Source: Pseudobutyrivibrio sp. OR37
GTDB taxonomy: Bacteria > Bacillota > Clostridia > Lachnospirales > Lachnospiraceae
Direction: 5' to 3'
DNA length: 64,000 bases
NCBI RefSeq assembly: GCF_900113655.1
Contig: NZ_FOQF01000021.1
Location: 1 to 64,000, forward strand
The notes beneath the pieces are model-generated. The model ran no database searches and was not told where the DNA came from. It saw only the letters and a list, made by a program, of their open reading frames with translations. Made by a program: the position numbers and the translations under genes. Shown piece after piece: positions 19,112 through 28,482 of the stretch (its first letter is position 1; every line of letters starts with the position of its first letter).

Positions 19112-19114
19112 ACA

Positions 19115-19215
19115 CACCTCATCCACCGCTAAAGCGGTCCCCCTTGTCTCGCCTCCCGGCTCGGTCGTTGCTAAGCAGGCTCCACTGGAGCCTAGCAACC
19201 CTCAAGGGGAAGGCT
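19115..19215 (-). repeat. Dispersed two-hairpin repeat, copy C (long form)
   Basis: CACCTCATCC (19115-19124), hairpin 1 (ACCGCT AA AGCGGT), an inserted segment with GTTGCTAAGCAGGCTCC / GGAGCCTAGCAAC arms, then CCTCAAGGGGAAGGCT. The form and order match copy B while arm bases differ in a compensated way. Its GGATGAGGTG end is the ribosome binding site of the histidine kinase. It lies between metK and the kinase gene. Confidence 0.82.
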
Positions 19216-19270
19216 ATAATAAAAGCAGCCACGCTACGTGACTGCTTATATTATAGCATACCTGCCAATA

Positions 19271-20452
19271 TTAAAGATATTTCTTTAATGCATCCACCTT
19301 ATCTGTGTGCTCCCAAGGTAAATCAACATCTGTACGGCCGAAGTGACCATAAGCTGCTGTTGGGCGGTAGATTGGACGACGAAGGTCGAGCATCTTGATG
19401 ATTCCTGCTGGACGAAGATCGAAGTTCTCGCGAACGATTTCGATAATCTTTTCATCTGAAAGCTTTCCTGTGCCGAATGTGTCTACCATGATAGATGTAG
19501 GCTCTGCAACGCCGATAGCGTATGAAAGCTGAATCTCACACTTATCAGCAAGACCTGCTGCAACGATGTTCTTTGCAACGTAACGTGCTGCATAAGCACC
19601 TGAGCGGTCTACCTTTGTGCAATCCTTACCTGAGAATGCACCGCCGCCGTGGCGAGCGTATCCACCGTAAGTATCAACGATAATCTTACGGCCTGTAAGA
19701 CCGGCATCACCGTGTGGTCCACCAATAACGAAACGGCCTGTTGGGTTGATGAAGAACTTTGTCTTGTCATCAATCATCTCCTTAGGGAGAACTGGGTCGA
19801 ATACATATTTCTTGATGTCTGCGTGAATCTGTTCCTGAGTAACATCTTCATCATGCTGAGTAGATAAAACTACAGCCTCAAGTCTAACTGGCTTGCCAGC
19901 CTCGTCATACTCTACAGATACCTGTGTTTTGCCGTCTGGGCGAAGGTACGATAATGTACCATCCTTGCGGACATTGGTAAGCTGAAGAGCAAGTCTATGA
20001 GCAAGAGAAATAGGATAAGGCATGAGTTCTTCTGTTTCGTTAGTAGCGTAACCGAACATCATACCCTGGTCACCAGCACCTGTATCTAAATCATCTGCTA
20101 GTGAACCTTCCTTTGCCTCAAGAGCCTTGTCAACACCCATAGCAATGTCAGCGGATTGTTGATCAAGAGCGACCATAACAGCGCAAGAGTTTCCATCGAT
20201 GCCTTTCTTTCCATCGTCATAACCGATTTCAAGAAGAGTCTTGCGAACAATAGCTGGAACATCAAGCTGTGCCTTTGTTGTGATTTCTCCTGTTACAAGA
20301 ACAAATCCTGTACATGAAGCAGTCTCACAAGCAACACGGCTCATTGGATCTTCAGCTAGGCAAGCATCGAGGATGGCATCAGATACGGCATCACATACCT
20401 TATCTGGATGACCTTCTGTTACTGACTCTGAAGTAAAAAGTAACTTTTCCAT
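19271..20452 (-). CDS. metK: S-adenosylmethionine synthetase
   Basis: A 393-residue enzyme making S-adenosylmethionine from methionine and ATP. Clear motifs are GHPDKVCD near the N-terminus, the [12 protein letters not shown] signature and GGAFSGKD. The start at MEKLLFTSE (20452) is chosen because it matches the usual N-terminus; an open frame extending 38 codons upstream is AT-rich leader. I looked for a SAM riboswitch in the leader and do not see an S-box-like core. It is followed by repeat copy C. Confidence 0.96.
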   Translation of the reverse strand: MEKLLFTSESVTEGHPDKVCDAVSDAILDACLAEDPMSRVACETASCTGFVLVTGEITTKAQLDVPAIVRKTLLEIGYDDGKKGIDGNSCAVMVALDQQSADIAMGVDKALEAKEGSLADDLDTGAGDQGMMFGYATNETEELMPYPISLAHRLALQLTNVRKDGTLSYLRPDGKTQVSVEYDEAGKPVRLEAVVLSTQHDEDVTQEQIHADIKKYVFDPVLPKEMIDDKTKFFINPTGRFVIGGPHGDAGLTGRKIIVDTYGGYARHGGGAFSGKDCTKVDRSGAYAARYVAKNIVAAGLADKCEIQLSYAIGVAEPTSIMVDTFGTGKLSDEKIIEIVRENFDLRPAGIIKMLDLRRPIYRPTAAYGHFGRTDVDLPWEHTDKVDALKKYL

Positions 20453-20528
20453 TTTTTGACTCTCTTTCTGTAAAAATAAAAATAGTTGCCTAAGCTTATC
20501 TAGTATATCGTCATTATGTCTTTTCTTC

Positions 20529-20557
20529 AATATACAACTTAAAATTTTTGTTAGCAA
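20529..20557 (-). promoter_or_regulatory. Possible metK promoter
   Basis: On the minus strand TTGCTA (20557-20552) and TATATT (20534-20529) are 17 bases apart, about 80 bases before the metK start. The match to consensus is moderate. Confidence 0.4.
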
Positions 20558-20675
20558 TGAAGACACGGAATTTTCAGAATTTTTATCGTTTCATATAGTA
20601 TATTTTCTGTTAGAATTTAGATATACAATACACATTCGGCTATTTATTAGACATTAAAATAAGGGTTGATGATTT

Positions 20676-21848
20676 ATGATTACTTTAACTGTGGACAATT
20701 TAACACCAGGAATGATTGTGGCATCTCCTATCGTCACTAAACGTGGGCAAACTATTTCAAAACCAGGGGAGAAGCTGACGCCTCAGCTTATAGCCAAGCT
20801 TTCTTTTTATAAAATAGACGTTGTAACTGTTGAGGGCCAGGCCTCTGCACCTGTGGATACAGATATAGAACCTAGCAAGCCTGCGCCAAAGGAGGAAAAG
20901 AAGGAAAAAGCTGAAGAAACAAAGCCTGCTCCTAAACCAAAGGAAGAATCCCGCGTAAGCGACCAAATCACATACACGCAGCGCCTAAAGCAATCCAGCC
21001 ATTTTCAGAAATTCCAATCAGATTACGCAATTAACATCGCTAATCTAAAGGATCATTTCAATGCTATCATAGACGGCGGAAATGCAGACTGCTGCGCTGA
21101 CCTGCTAGAGCAATGCGAAGCCCTATTCAAATCAAAAACAAATTTGGAGCTTTTCGACATGCTTGCCAACATGCGAAATCTGGAGGACCCAATTTATTCT
21201 CATTCATTAAATGTAGGTCTGATTTCCCGCGCTATTGGCAAGTGGCTTCGCCTTCCAAAGGCTGATTTAAACACCCTTACACTGGCTGGGCTTTTGCATG
21301 ATATAGGAAAAACACAGATTCCAGAAGATATTTTAAATAAGCCAGGTAAATATACAGACGAAGAATTCGCCACCATGAAGACTCACCCACTTTTAGGTAA
21401 AAAGATTCTTAACGGCAAGGGCTTTGACGCAAGAATCCTTTCTGCCGCTCTTCAGCATCATGAAAGAAGTGACGGAAGCGGTTATCCAAGAGGCCTTATG
21501 GAGGATGAAATAGATGATTTCGCCGCAATTGTTGCTATTGCAGATGTTTATGATGCCATGACTTCTGCCAGAGCCCACCGCGACCCACTATGCTCCTTCC
21601 AGGTTATCAGTCAGTTTGAAAAGGATGGTTTGAACAAATATCACACCAAGTATGTACTTACATTTTTGGAGCATATTGCAAACACCTACAACAACAGCCG
21701 TATCATGCTCAATAACGCAAAAACAGGCCGCGTGGTCTACATCAATAAGAGTAACCTTTCACGACCTGTTATTCAGCTGGACTCAGGTGAGATAATCAAC
21801 CTGGCCGACAATATTCACAATGATATTTTTATCAAATCTATTCTCTAA
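20676..21848 (+). CDS. HD-GYP domain protein, probable c-di-GMP phosphodiesterase
   Basis: A 390-residue cytoplasmic protein. The N-terminus (about 1-55, TPGMIVASPIVTKRGQTI) resembles DUF3391-like domains often found before HD-GYP. A Pro/Lys/Glu-rich linker (65-95) follows. The HD-GYP domain (about 155-330) has HD at 208-209 (GLLHDIGKTQIP) and HHERSDGSGYP at 261-271. It would hydrolyse c-di-GMP to pGpG or GMP. The last 60 residues look like a PilZ-like or small beta domain but I cannot assign it. It is divergent from metK and overlaps convergent recD2 by 11 bases. Confidence 0.87.
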   Translation: MITLTVDNLTPGMIVASPIVTKRGQTISKPGEKLTPQLIAKLSFYKIDVVTVEGQASAPVDTDIEPSKPAPKEEKKEKAEETKPAPKPKEESRVSDQITYTQRLKQSSHFQKFQSDYAINIANLKDHFNAIIDGGNADCCADLLEQCEALFKSKTNLELFDMLANMRNLEDPIYSHSLNVGLISRAIGKWLRLPKADLNTLTLAGLLHDIGKTQIPEDILNKPGKYTDEEFATMKTHPLLGKKILNGKGFDARILSAALQHHERSDGSGYPRGLMEDEIDDFAAIVAIADVYDAMTSARAHRDPLCSFQVISQFEKDGLNKYHTKYVLTFLEHIANTYNNSRIMLNNAKTGRVVYINKSNLSRPVIQLDSGEIINLADNIHNDIFIKSIL

Positions 21849-24066
21849 AGGCTTCGTCTATTCGGCTTCTTAATCCTGAATAGCGTTTAGCCTGAGAAGT
21901 ATTATCAACCATTGAATAAAACACATTTGCGTCGCCTACCATGGTGACGCATTTTTTTGCCCTGGTGATTGCTGTGTACAGGATATTTCTGTTCATCAGC
22001 ATCTTTGGGCCTTCCATTATGGGCATTACAACAGCTGGATATTCCGAACCCTGAGACTTGTGAATAGTGATTGCATAGGCAAGCTCAAGCTCATCTAGGC
22101 TGGCAAATGGATAAACCACTTTTTTGCCTTCTTCGTACTCAACAGTGATTGTCTTTGCCCAATCATTTATATCCTTGATGATTCCCACATCACCGTTAAA
22201 CACGCCAACTCCCTTTTCAATAGCGATGTTATAGTTTCCAGTAACCTCCCATTCAAGCTGATAGTCGTTACGAATCTGCATAACCTTATCGCCCTCGCGG
22301 AAGATTCTGGTGTCCCCACTCCATTCCTTTTTCTTAGGAGATGGTGGATTAAGGAAATTTTGCAAAATGCCATTTAATCGTTCAACGCCTATCAAGCCCT
22401 TTCGTGTTGGGGTTAATACCTGAATCTCGCTGATTCCCGCATCTACGTATTTAGGCATTTTATCTCTAACCAATGTAAGCATTACCCTGATGATGGTATC
22501 TGCGTCATCCCTCTTTAAAAAGAAGAAATCCTTTGATTTGTTATCAAGCTCTACATGCTCACCCTGATGAATCTTATGGGCGTTCATGACGATGTCACTT
22601 TCCTGAGCCTGGCGGAAAATCTTTTCCAAGGTAACTGATGCGAAATGGCCGGATGCCAATATATCCTTCAGCACATTTCCTGGGCCTACGCTTGGAAGTT
22701 GGTGCTCATCTCCTACGATGATAAGTCTTGTTCCTGGGGAGATGGCCTTCAAAAGAGCGTACATCAACGACACATCTACCATGGACATCTCATCGATAAT
22801 AATAACGTCGCACTCTAATGGATTATCCTCGTTGCGTTCGAATCTGGCAAAGGATGTGTTATCGTCATCATCGCTGATGTTTCCTGTTACCTCTAGCATT
22901 CGGTGAATGGTTCTGGCTTCATAGCCTGTAGCCTCACTCATTCTTTTTGCGGCACGGCCCGTTGGAGCAGCTAGGAAGATGTTGTAATTCTCTTCCTCGA
23001 ACAGCTTAATCATGGTGGTGATTGTGGTAGTCTTTCCTGTACCTGGACCACCAGTTAGAATAAAGAAGCCTCTTTCAGCTGCTGCAATTACTGCATTCTT
23101 CTGCAGCTCATCCAGCTCTATCTCCTCTTCCAGTTCGATTCGTCGGATGGTGTTTGCTAAATCCTCTTTATCCACCTTGTATGTAACATCCAGCTCCTTC
23201 AGCATACCAGCAATGGATTCCTCCATCCTGTAGAAGGATCTGGAATAAACCTGGCTTTCTTCCTCATCCTTTTTGATGATGAGCTTTCTATCCATGGCAA
23301 GATTCAAAATTTGCGCATGAATGGAATCCTGGTCTACCCCCAGCAAATCCTGGGACATCCTGGTAAGAGTCTCTATAGGCAGATAGGTATGTCCCATGCC
23401 AGCCCCCTGACTTAGGATGTACTGAACGCCGCCCTTTATTCTGAACTCCGAATCAACCTTGATGCCAACCTGACTGGCTATTTCATCTGCGGTCTTAAAG
23501 CCGATGCCCGAAATTTCATCTGCCAGCTTGTATGGGTTAGATTGGATTACATTGTAGATTTCGTTTCCAAATCGATTATAGATTTTGATTGCCTTGTTGC
23601 CGTGCAATCCGAATCTATCAAGAAAAATCATGGCATTTCTAATATCCTTTGCACCAACAATCTGGTCGGATATCTCCATAGCCTTATTTATTGAAATGCC
23701 TTTTACCTCTGCAAGGCGCTCTGGCTCTTCTTCAATAATTCTGAAAGTATCATCACCAAACAGCTTGATAATTCTAGCAGCCAGCTTAGGGCCGATTCCC
23801 TTGATAGCTCCCGAACCTAAATATCTTTCCATAGAAATTGTGTCCGTAGGTGCAACTGCCTCATAGCTCACCGCCTTAAACTGTTTTCCATAGGTAGGAT
23901 GATCTACATAATCACCTCTCAGCAAGAGGTTTTCCCCTTCGCCTACTGTTGGGAAAATACCTGTGCAGGTAATCAGAAATTCATCTACTACGAAATCCAG
24001 CACAGTATAGCCATTATCAGCATTTCTATATATTATGTTTTCTACGTATCCTGTTATTTCTTCCAT
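21838..24066 (-). CDS. recD2: RecD2-type ATP-dependent DNA helicase
   Basis: A 742-residue SF1B 5'-3' helicase of the stand-alone RecD2 (YrrC) type. The N-terminal OB and helix-hairpin-helix region (about 75-210, GSGAIKGIGPKLAARII) distinguishes it from RecBCD-type RecD. The motor has Walker A GGPGTGKT at 339-346, DEMSMVD and the C-terminal AITIHKSQGSEYP motif. It acts in DNA repair and replication-fork handling. No clear Shine-Dalgarno precedes the ATG, and the gene overlaps the convergent HD-GYP gene tail to tail. Confidence 0.93.
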   Translation of the reverse strand: MEEITGYVENIIYRNADNGYTVLDFVVDEFLITCTGIFPTVGEGENLLLRGDYVDHPTYGKQFKAVSYEAVAPTDTISMERYLGSGAIKGIGPKLAARIIKLFGDDTFRIIEEEPERLAEVKGISINKAMEISDQIVGAKDIRNAMIFLDRFGLHGNKAIKIYNRFGNEIYNVIQSNPYKLADEISGIGFKTADEIASQVGIKVDSEFRIKGGVQYILSQGAGMGHTYLPIETLTRMSQDLLGVDQDSIHAQILNLAMDRKLIIKKDEEESQVYSRSFYRMEESIAGMLKELDVTYKVDKEDLANTIRRIELEEEIELDELQKNAVIAAAERGFFILTGGPGTGKTTTITTMIKLFEEENYNIFLAAPTGRAAKRMSEATGYEARTIHRMLEVTGNISDDDDNTSFARFERNEDNPLECDVIIIDEMSMVDVSLMYALLKAISPGTRLIIVGDEHQLPSVGPGNVLKDILASGHFASVTLEKIFRQAQESDIVMNAHKIHQGEHVELDNKSKDFFFLKRDDADTIIRVMLTLVRDKMPKYVDAGISEIQVLTPTRKGLIGVERLNGILQNFLNPPSPKKKEWSGDTRIFREGDKVMQIRNDYQLEWEVTGNYNIAIEKGVGVFNGDVGIIKDINDWAKTITVEYEEGKKVVYPFASLDELELAYAITIHKSQGSEYPAVVMPIMEGPKMLMNRNILYTAITRAKKCVTMVGDANVFYSMVDNTSQAKRYSGLRSRIDEAFRE

Positions 24067-24082
24067 AGTGTATATAATAGCA

Positions 24083-24123
24083 TAAAAAAAGCCGCGTTAC
24101 ACTTTTGAGTAACACGGCTTTTA
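24083..24123 (-). terminator. Bidirectional terminator after the flagellar rod genes
   Basis: AGCCGCGTTAC (24090-24100) pairs with GTAACACGGCT (24109-24119) with one mismatch, flanked by an A-run on the left and a T-run on the right. On the minus strand it ends with TTTTTTT. Confidence 0.85.
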
Positions 24124-24132
24124 GATATTTTA

Positions 24133-24585
24133 CTATGCTCTTATTGATTGAACAGTTGAAGCATTTGACTGGGCAATATCATCTGAAACCTTTGCATTGT
24201 CGAGGCCCGCCGCCTCTGTAGGCGCACCTGATGTTCCTGTGATACCATAGTTTCGCATAATCTGGTCTACAAAATCATCAGTTAAATCACCGCCGATTTG
24301 ATCTACTAGCTGAGAAGCGATTTCGGTTATAGCCTTATCCATATACAAATCCTTGTACATGCCCATGGTATCGCTCTTATCTTCCTCACCCACTACAGAT
24401 TCCTTCATCTGCTTGATGACCTTTTCCACCATGAAGGTTTCGAAGCCCTTTACGGCATTTTCGATTTCCTCACGTGATGAATCCTTAGAAATACCACCGA
24501 TTGACTTGGCTGTTGCTTCTGCCATTGCCTTGTTTTGGTTTGCATACTGCGTCTGCAAATACGTGCTTGTTCCTAAAACATCCAT
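24133..24585 (-). CDS. flgJ: FlgJ-like rod-binding protein (no muramidase domain)
   Basis: A 150-residue protein made of the FlgJ N-terminal rod-binding domain (about 38-115, AVKGFETFMVEKVIKQMKES and DKAITEIASQLVDQIGG). The C-terminal peptidoglycan hydrolase domain of proteobacterial FlgJ is absent, as is usual in Firmicutes. It would cap or aid assembly of the flagellar rod outside the membrane. The tail is Ser/Ala-rich. It has a GGGGGA ribosome binding site and follows flgG by 28 bases in the same operon. Confidence 0.8.
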   Translation of the reverse strand: MDVLGTSTYLQTQYANQNKAMAEATAKSIGGISKDSSREEIENAVKGFETFMVEKVIKQMKESVVGEEDKSDTMGMYKDLYMDKAITEIASQLVDQIGGDLTDDFVDQIMRNYGITGTSGAPTEAAGLDNAKVSDDIAQSNASTVQSIRA

Positions 24586-24613
24586 TTTCCTATCCCCCTG
24601 TTAATAGTTTACT

Positions 24614-25432
24614 TTATCTCTTCAGGTTATTAGCCTGCTCCAGCATTGTATCTGAAGTGGTAATAGCCTTTGAATTCATTTCATATGCACGCTGTGAAAT
24701 AATTAGATTAACCATTTCGTCAGCTACATTTACATTTGAGCCTTCCAGATAATTCTGAAAGACCTTACTTCTTGTAACACCCTGAGTGTTCCATTCACCC
24801 ATTGGCTCACCTGATGCCACACTTTCATCGTAGAGGTTTTCCCCTATCTTCTCAAGTCCGACTCTATTTGCGAACTGGTAAATCGCAATGTTTTGACCAG
24901 TTGGAACATCTCGGCCTTGAGCATTTCTAAGTGTTACCTGCAATGTATCAGGATTAACCTTGAAGCCCTCTGTTCCGGCAGTTCTTGGTATTGTGATAGC
25001 ACGACCACCCTGATCAAGGACTCTATAGCCCTCTGCTGTTGTAAGAGTTCTGGAACCATCTGCCTCTGTAGACCAGCCGAAGTTACCATTTCTTGTATAA
25101 TGAATCTCCTCACCCTCCTGCACTGCAAAGAAGCCATCACCGGTGATGCACATTGCGGTGTTACTATCGTTTGCAAGCTGGGCTCCCTGTGTGAAATTAG
25201 AATTAAGAGATGCTACTCTTGTTCCTAGTCCCACCTGAGCGCTGGTTGGCTTTGTCTCGCCCTGAGCATTTGTGCTTGGCGACTGCATTGTCTGGTACAA
25301 CAAAGTCTTAAACTGTGTGCTCTGGGATTTGTATGCTGTAGTGTTTACATTTGCTAAGTTATTTGCAATTGTATCAACTGATACTTGCTGGCCCTTCATA
25401 CCTGAAGCACCAGACCACAATGCTCTCATCAT
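24614..25432 (-). CDS. flgG: Flagellar distal rod protein FlgG
   Basis: A 272-residue rod protein. The N-terminal signature (ALWSGASGMKGQQVSVDT then ANNLANVNTTAYK) and the C-terminal EMVNLIISQRAYEMNSKAI are the conserved helices of the rod/hook family, with a central beta domain between. It is exported by the flagellar secretion system and polymerises as the distal rod. Together with flgF and mbl it matches the Bacillus mbl-flhO-flhP order. A GGGGG ribosome binding site precedes tandem ATGs. Confidence 0.92.
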   Translation of the reverse strand: MMRALWSGASGMKGQQVSVDTIANNLANVNTTAYKSQSTQFKTLLYQTMQSPSTNAQGETKPTSAQVGLGTRVASLNSNFTQGAQLANDSNTAMCITGDGFFAVQEGEEIHYTRNGNFGWSTEADGSRTLTTAEGYRVLDQGGRAITIPRTAGTEGFKVNPDTLQVTLRNAQGRDVPTGQNIAIYQFANRVGLEKIGENLYDESVASGEPMGEWNTQGVTRSKVFQNYLEGSNVNVADEMVNLIISQRAYEMNSKAITTSDTMLEQANNLKR

Positions 25433-25477
25433 AATTTCTGTACCCCCATGGTCTTTGGCTCGCCTGTTACGCTCTCA

Positions 25478-25530
25478 AGCCTAATTATTTCCTTCGTCGA
25501 CTAGATGTCTCCTTCGGAATTAATTATGCT
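25478..25530. repeat. Imperfect palindrome between flgF and flgG
   Basis: AGCCTAATTATTTCC (25478-25492) is nearly the reverse complement of GGAATTAATTATGCT (25516-25530), with 13 of 15 positions paired. It lies in the unusually long 123-base gap between two genes that should be cotranscribed and could be an mRNA processing or attenuation hairpin. Confidence 0.5.
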
Positions 25531-25555
25531 TGATAGCTACAGGCTATCTTTACTT

Positions 25556-26362
25556 TTATCTTACAGAACCTACGTTATTTACGGTTTTGTCTAGAGTCGC
25601 GTCTTCGGTTTGGATCATTTTTTGGCCGGCCTCGTAGGCGCGGGCTATTTGGATCATGCTTACCATTTCGTCTACTACGTTGACGTTGGAGGACTCTAGC
25701 ATTCCCTGCTCCATATAGGCTTCGCTTTCTATAATCTGGCCTCCATCAATTAAATCATATAGATTCTCACCGTATTTATTGATGTAGTCGTAATCTGCTA
25801 TATCTACAAGTCCGATGGTGTCCACCTCTTGCATATTCTGGGTTATGGTTCCATCCTTTGCGATGGAATATTTCAAGTTTGGATCAATCTGTACGTAGGA
25901 ATCCTCGCCCAATGTAGAATTAAGGGCTGCATCCTGATTCAGTACGTAATCACCATCCGATGTTCTAAGGAATCCCTCGCTATCTACTGTGAAAGCTCCA
26001 TCTCTTGTATATTTAATAGAAGTTTCTCCTGCCTTGTTTGTAAAGGCAATTGCGAAAAAGCCTCGTCCAGCAATGGCTACATCGGAATCCTTGTCGGTGA
26101 TTTGGAAGGCTCCCTGGTCCCAATTGGTATAGGTCTCACCAATCTTCGCACCAAGAGAGATATATCCAATATCCTCTGGCATGTTGTTAAGTGCCGATGT
26201 ATCCTTGATTTTGATTGCAAGTCTTTCGTCAAAGGCCTGCGCAACCATCGCTTCCTTCTTATAGCCTGTCGTTGCTGAGTTTGCGAGGTTGTTAGTCATA
26301 ACATCCATTCGCCTCTGCTCGTTTACCATTCCGGTATAGGCTGTGTATAGTCCTTTTACCAT
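25556..26362 (-). CDS. flgF: Flagellar basal-body rod protein FlgF (FlhO-like)
   Basis: A 268-residue rod/hook-family protein. It has GLYTAYTGMVNEQRRMDV and TNNLANSATTGYKKEA at the N-terminus and DEMVSMIQIARAYEAGQKMI at the C-terminus, the paired helices that form the axial core. Its N-terminus and gene position next to mbl correspond to Bacillus FlhO; its function is proximal rod assembly. A GGGGG Shine-Dalgarno lies before the ATG. First of the three flagellar genes. Confidence 0.9.
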   Translation of the reverse strand: MVKGLYTAYTGMVNEQRRMDVMTNNLANSATTGYKKEAMVAQAFDERLAIKIKDTSALNNMPEDIGYISLGAKIGETYTNWDQGAFQITDKDSDVAIAGRGFFAIAFTNKAGETSIKYTRDGAFTVDSEGFLRTSDGDYVLNQDAALNSTLGEDSYVQIDPNLKYSIAKDGTITQNMQEVDTIGLVDIADYDYINKYGENLYDLIDGGQIIESEAYMEQGMLESSNVNVVDEMVSMIQIARAYEAGQKMIQTEDATLDKTVNNVGSVR

Positions 26363-26506
26363 GGCGCCCCCTTAATTTGCTAGCTTACAATACTCTCCAT
26401 CTCATATATCGGACACCTATAAATAAAATTAACCCCTCTTATGAAAAAAATTATAAAATATAATCTTTTCCACAAAAGGGGTTTTGATTCGTATAATTCT
26501 CTTTAA

Positions 26507-27490
26507 TTAATCGTCTGAAAGAAGCTCTACGTAGCGGCCTGTACCGATTGCTACACAAGTAGTAGCCTCGTCAGCTGTCATTGTGTTGATACCTGTGCGG
26601 TCCTCGATAAGCTCCTCAAGACCACGAAGAAGTGCACCGCCACCTGTAAGAACGATACCTCTATCAGCAACATCGGCTGCAAGTTCTGGTGGAGTCTTCT
26701 CAAGTACTGAGTGAATAGCCTCAACAATCTGCATTGTAGATTCCTTAAGGGCCTCTTCTGTCTCCTCTGATGAAACGGTGATTGTCTTTGGAAGACCTGA
26801 AACAAGGTTACGTCCTCTAACATCCATTGTCTCTGGCTCGCCAAGTGGGAAGCAACGACCGATTTTAATCTTGATATCCTCGGCTGTACGCTCACCGATA
26901 AGAAGATTGTGCTTCTTACGCATGTAACGAACAATAGCTTCATCAAAATCATCACCAGCAACCTTGATAGATGTGCTGACAACTGAGCTACCAAGTGAGA
27001 TAACAGCGATATCTGCTGTACCACCACCTATATCTACAATCATGTTACCCATTGGAAGTGAAATATCGATTCCAGCGCCGATTGCTGCTGCGATAGGCTC
27101 CTCGATAATCTTAACGTCACGTGCGCCTGCTGCAAAAGCTGCATCCTCAACGGCACGCTTCTCTACTTCTGTAGCTCCAGAAGGAACGCAAACTGCAATA
27201 CGAGGCTTACGATAGCTCTTCTTGCCCATTGCCTTCTGAACGAAGTACTTAATCATTTTTTCTGTAACTGTATAATCTGAAATAACGCCCTGACGAAGTG
27301 GACGAACTGCTACGATGTTACCTGGAGTACGTCCAATCATAAGACGTGCTTCCTCACCGATTTCTTTAATTTTGTTAGTATCTCTATCAAAAGCCACAAC
27401 TGAAGGCTCTTTTAAAACAACGCCCTTACCCTTTGCATAAACAAGAACGCTCGCTGTACCTAAATCGATTCCGATATCTGATGCTGCCAT
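26507..27490 (-). CDS. mbl: MreB/Mbl-type actin-like cell-shape protein
   Basis: A 327-residue bacterial actin that guides lateral cell-wall synthesis. Phosphate-binding motifs are IGIDLGTASV near the N-terminus and DIGGGTADIAVIS in the middle, and the adenosine motif LTGGGALLRGL near the C-terminus. The start is MAASDIG at 27490, preceded by AAGGA; an upstream in-frame Met is unlikely. Adjacency to flgF/flgG argues for the Mbl paralogue rather than MreB of the mreBCD operon. Confidence 0.9.
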   Translation of the reverse strand: MAASDIGIDLGTASVLVYAKGKGVVLKEPSVVAFDRDTNKIKEIGEEARLMIGRTPGNIVAVRPLRQGVISDYTVTEKMIKYFVQKAMGKKSYRKPRIAVCVPSGATEVEKRAVEDAAFAAGARDVKIIEEPIAAAIGAGIDISLPMGNMIVDIGGGTADIAVISLGSSVVSTSIKVAGDDFDEAIVRYMRKKHNLLIGERTAEDIKIKIGRCFPLGEPETMDVRGRNLVSGLPKTITVSSEETEEALKESTMQIVEAIHSVLEKTPPELAADVADRGIVLTGGGALLRGLEELIEDRTGINTMTADEATTCVAIGTGRYVELLSDD

Positions 27491-27602
27491 GTTATAAATC
27501 CTTTCTATCAACTAAATCAAAGTATATTAAATGTCTTATAGACAAAAATACGCATTTTTACGTTTCTATTATATACTAAAATACTTAAGTTTCAAGAGTG
27601 AT

Positions 27603-28472
27603 TTAGAAGCACTTATCACACAGCTTGCATGCTGATGGAGTGATTGCGCAGCCTCCCTTGGCAGTTTCCCTAAACTCTACCGGCAAGCGGCGTCCCACGT
27701 TGTACATACAATCCAGCATCTCGTCTAATGGAATCATTTGGGTAATTCCAGATAGTGACATTTCTGCTGCAACAAGTGCATTTGCCGCACCAGCTGCATT
27801 TCTGTTTTGGCAAGGATATTCAACAAGTCCCAGCACTGGATCACAGATAAGGCCCAGCATGTTCATAAGCACTGTGGATGCCGCGTAGGTACATTCTCTA
27901 GGTGTTCCCCCCATCAACTCTGTGGCTGCCGATGCTGCCATCGCGGCCGCCACGCCTACCTCTGCCTGACATCCTCCAACGGCACCGGAAACTGTAGCAT
28001 TCTGCATTGCCAAATATCCGATTGCACTGGCATTGAATAATCCATCGATGATTTTATCATCAGGAATATCGTACTCCTCCTGGAGAGCAAGCAGTACACC
28101 TGGCAGCACGCCTGATGAGCCTGCTGTAGGTGATGCCACAATAAGTCCCATAGATGCGTTGACCTCAAGCACTGCCATGGAATAGGTGATAGCCTTTGAC
28201 ATCAGGCTGCCAACTATTGATTTTCCGGCTTCTCTGTGGTTATTCAGCTTTTTGGCCTCTCCGCCGATAAGGCCACCCATTGATTTTACTGCAGTCTTTG
28301 TTGGGCTGATGGCCGAATCCTTCATTATCTTCCAAGCCTGCTGCATCTTATTTATTATTTCATCTTCAGTTGTTTCAAACTTGCTACATTCACGCCTTTT
28401 CATGGCATTAGATATGCTGATTCCTTCCCTCTCGCATATCTCAAGCATCTCTTCTGCTTTCTTAAAATCCAT
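27603..28472 (-). CDS. sdaAA: L-serine dehydratase, iron-sulfur alpha subunit
   Basis: A 289-residue catalytic subunit converting L-serine to pyruvate and ammonia. The three cysteines known to bind the catalytic 4Fe-4S cluster are in GGCQAEVG, ICDPVLG and YPCQNRNAA. It is oxygen sensitive, which fits an anaerobe. A further cysteine-rich tail (ACKLCDKCF) ends the protein. The gene follows its beta subunit by ten bases with a GAGGT ribosome binding site. Confidence 0.94.
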   Translation of the reverse strand: MDFKKAEEMLEICEREGISISNAMKRRECSKFETTEDEIINKMQQAWKIMKDSAISPTKTAVKSMGGLIGGEAKKLNNHREAGKSIVGSLMSKAITYSMAVLEVNASMGLIVASPTAGSSGVLPGVLLALQEEYDIPDDKIIDGLFNASAIGYLAMQNATVSGAVGGCQAEVGVAAAMAASAATELMGGTPRECTYAASTVLMNMLGLICDPVLGLVEYPCQNRNAAGAANALVAAEMSLSGITQMIPLDEMLDCMYNVGRRLPVEFRETAKGGCAITPSACKLCDKCF

Positions 28473-28482
28473 TACAATACCT

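Noticed and set aside
19112-19198. 29-residue N-terminal extension of the histidine kinase
   Set aside because: The extension is translation of the dispersed repeat; the downstream ATG has the SD and begins the first membrane helix.
20453-20675. SAM riboswitch in the metK leader
   Set aside because: No S-box-like conserved core or terminator/antiterminator pair could be seen; the leader is AT-rich only.
26400-26506. Terminator after mbl
   Set aside because: AACCCC and GGGGTT stretches could pair, but the loop would be very large and the stem short; not strong enough to list.
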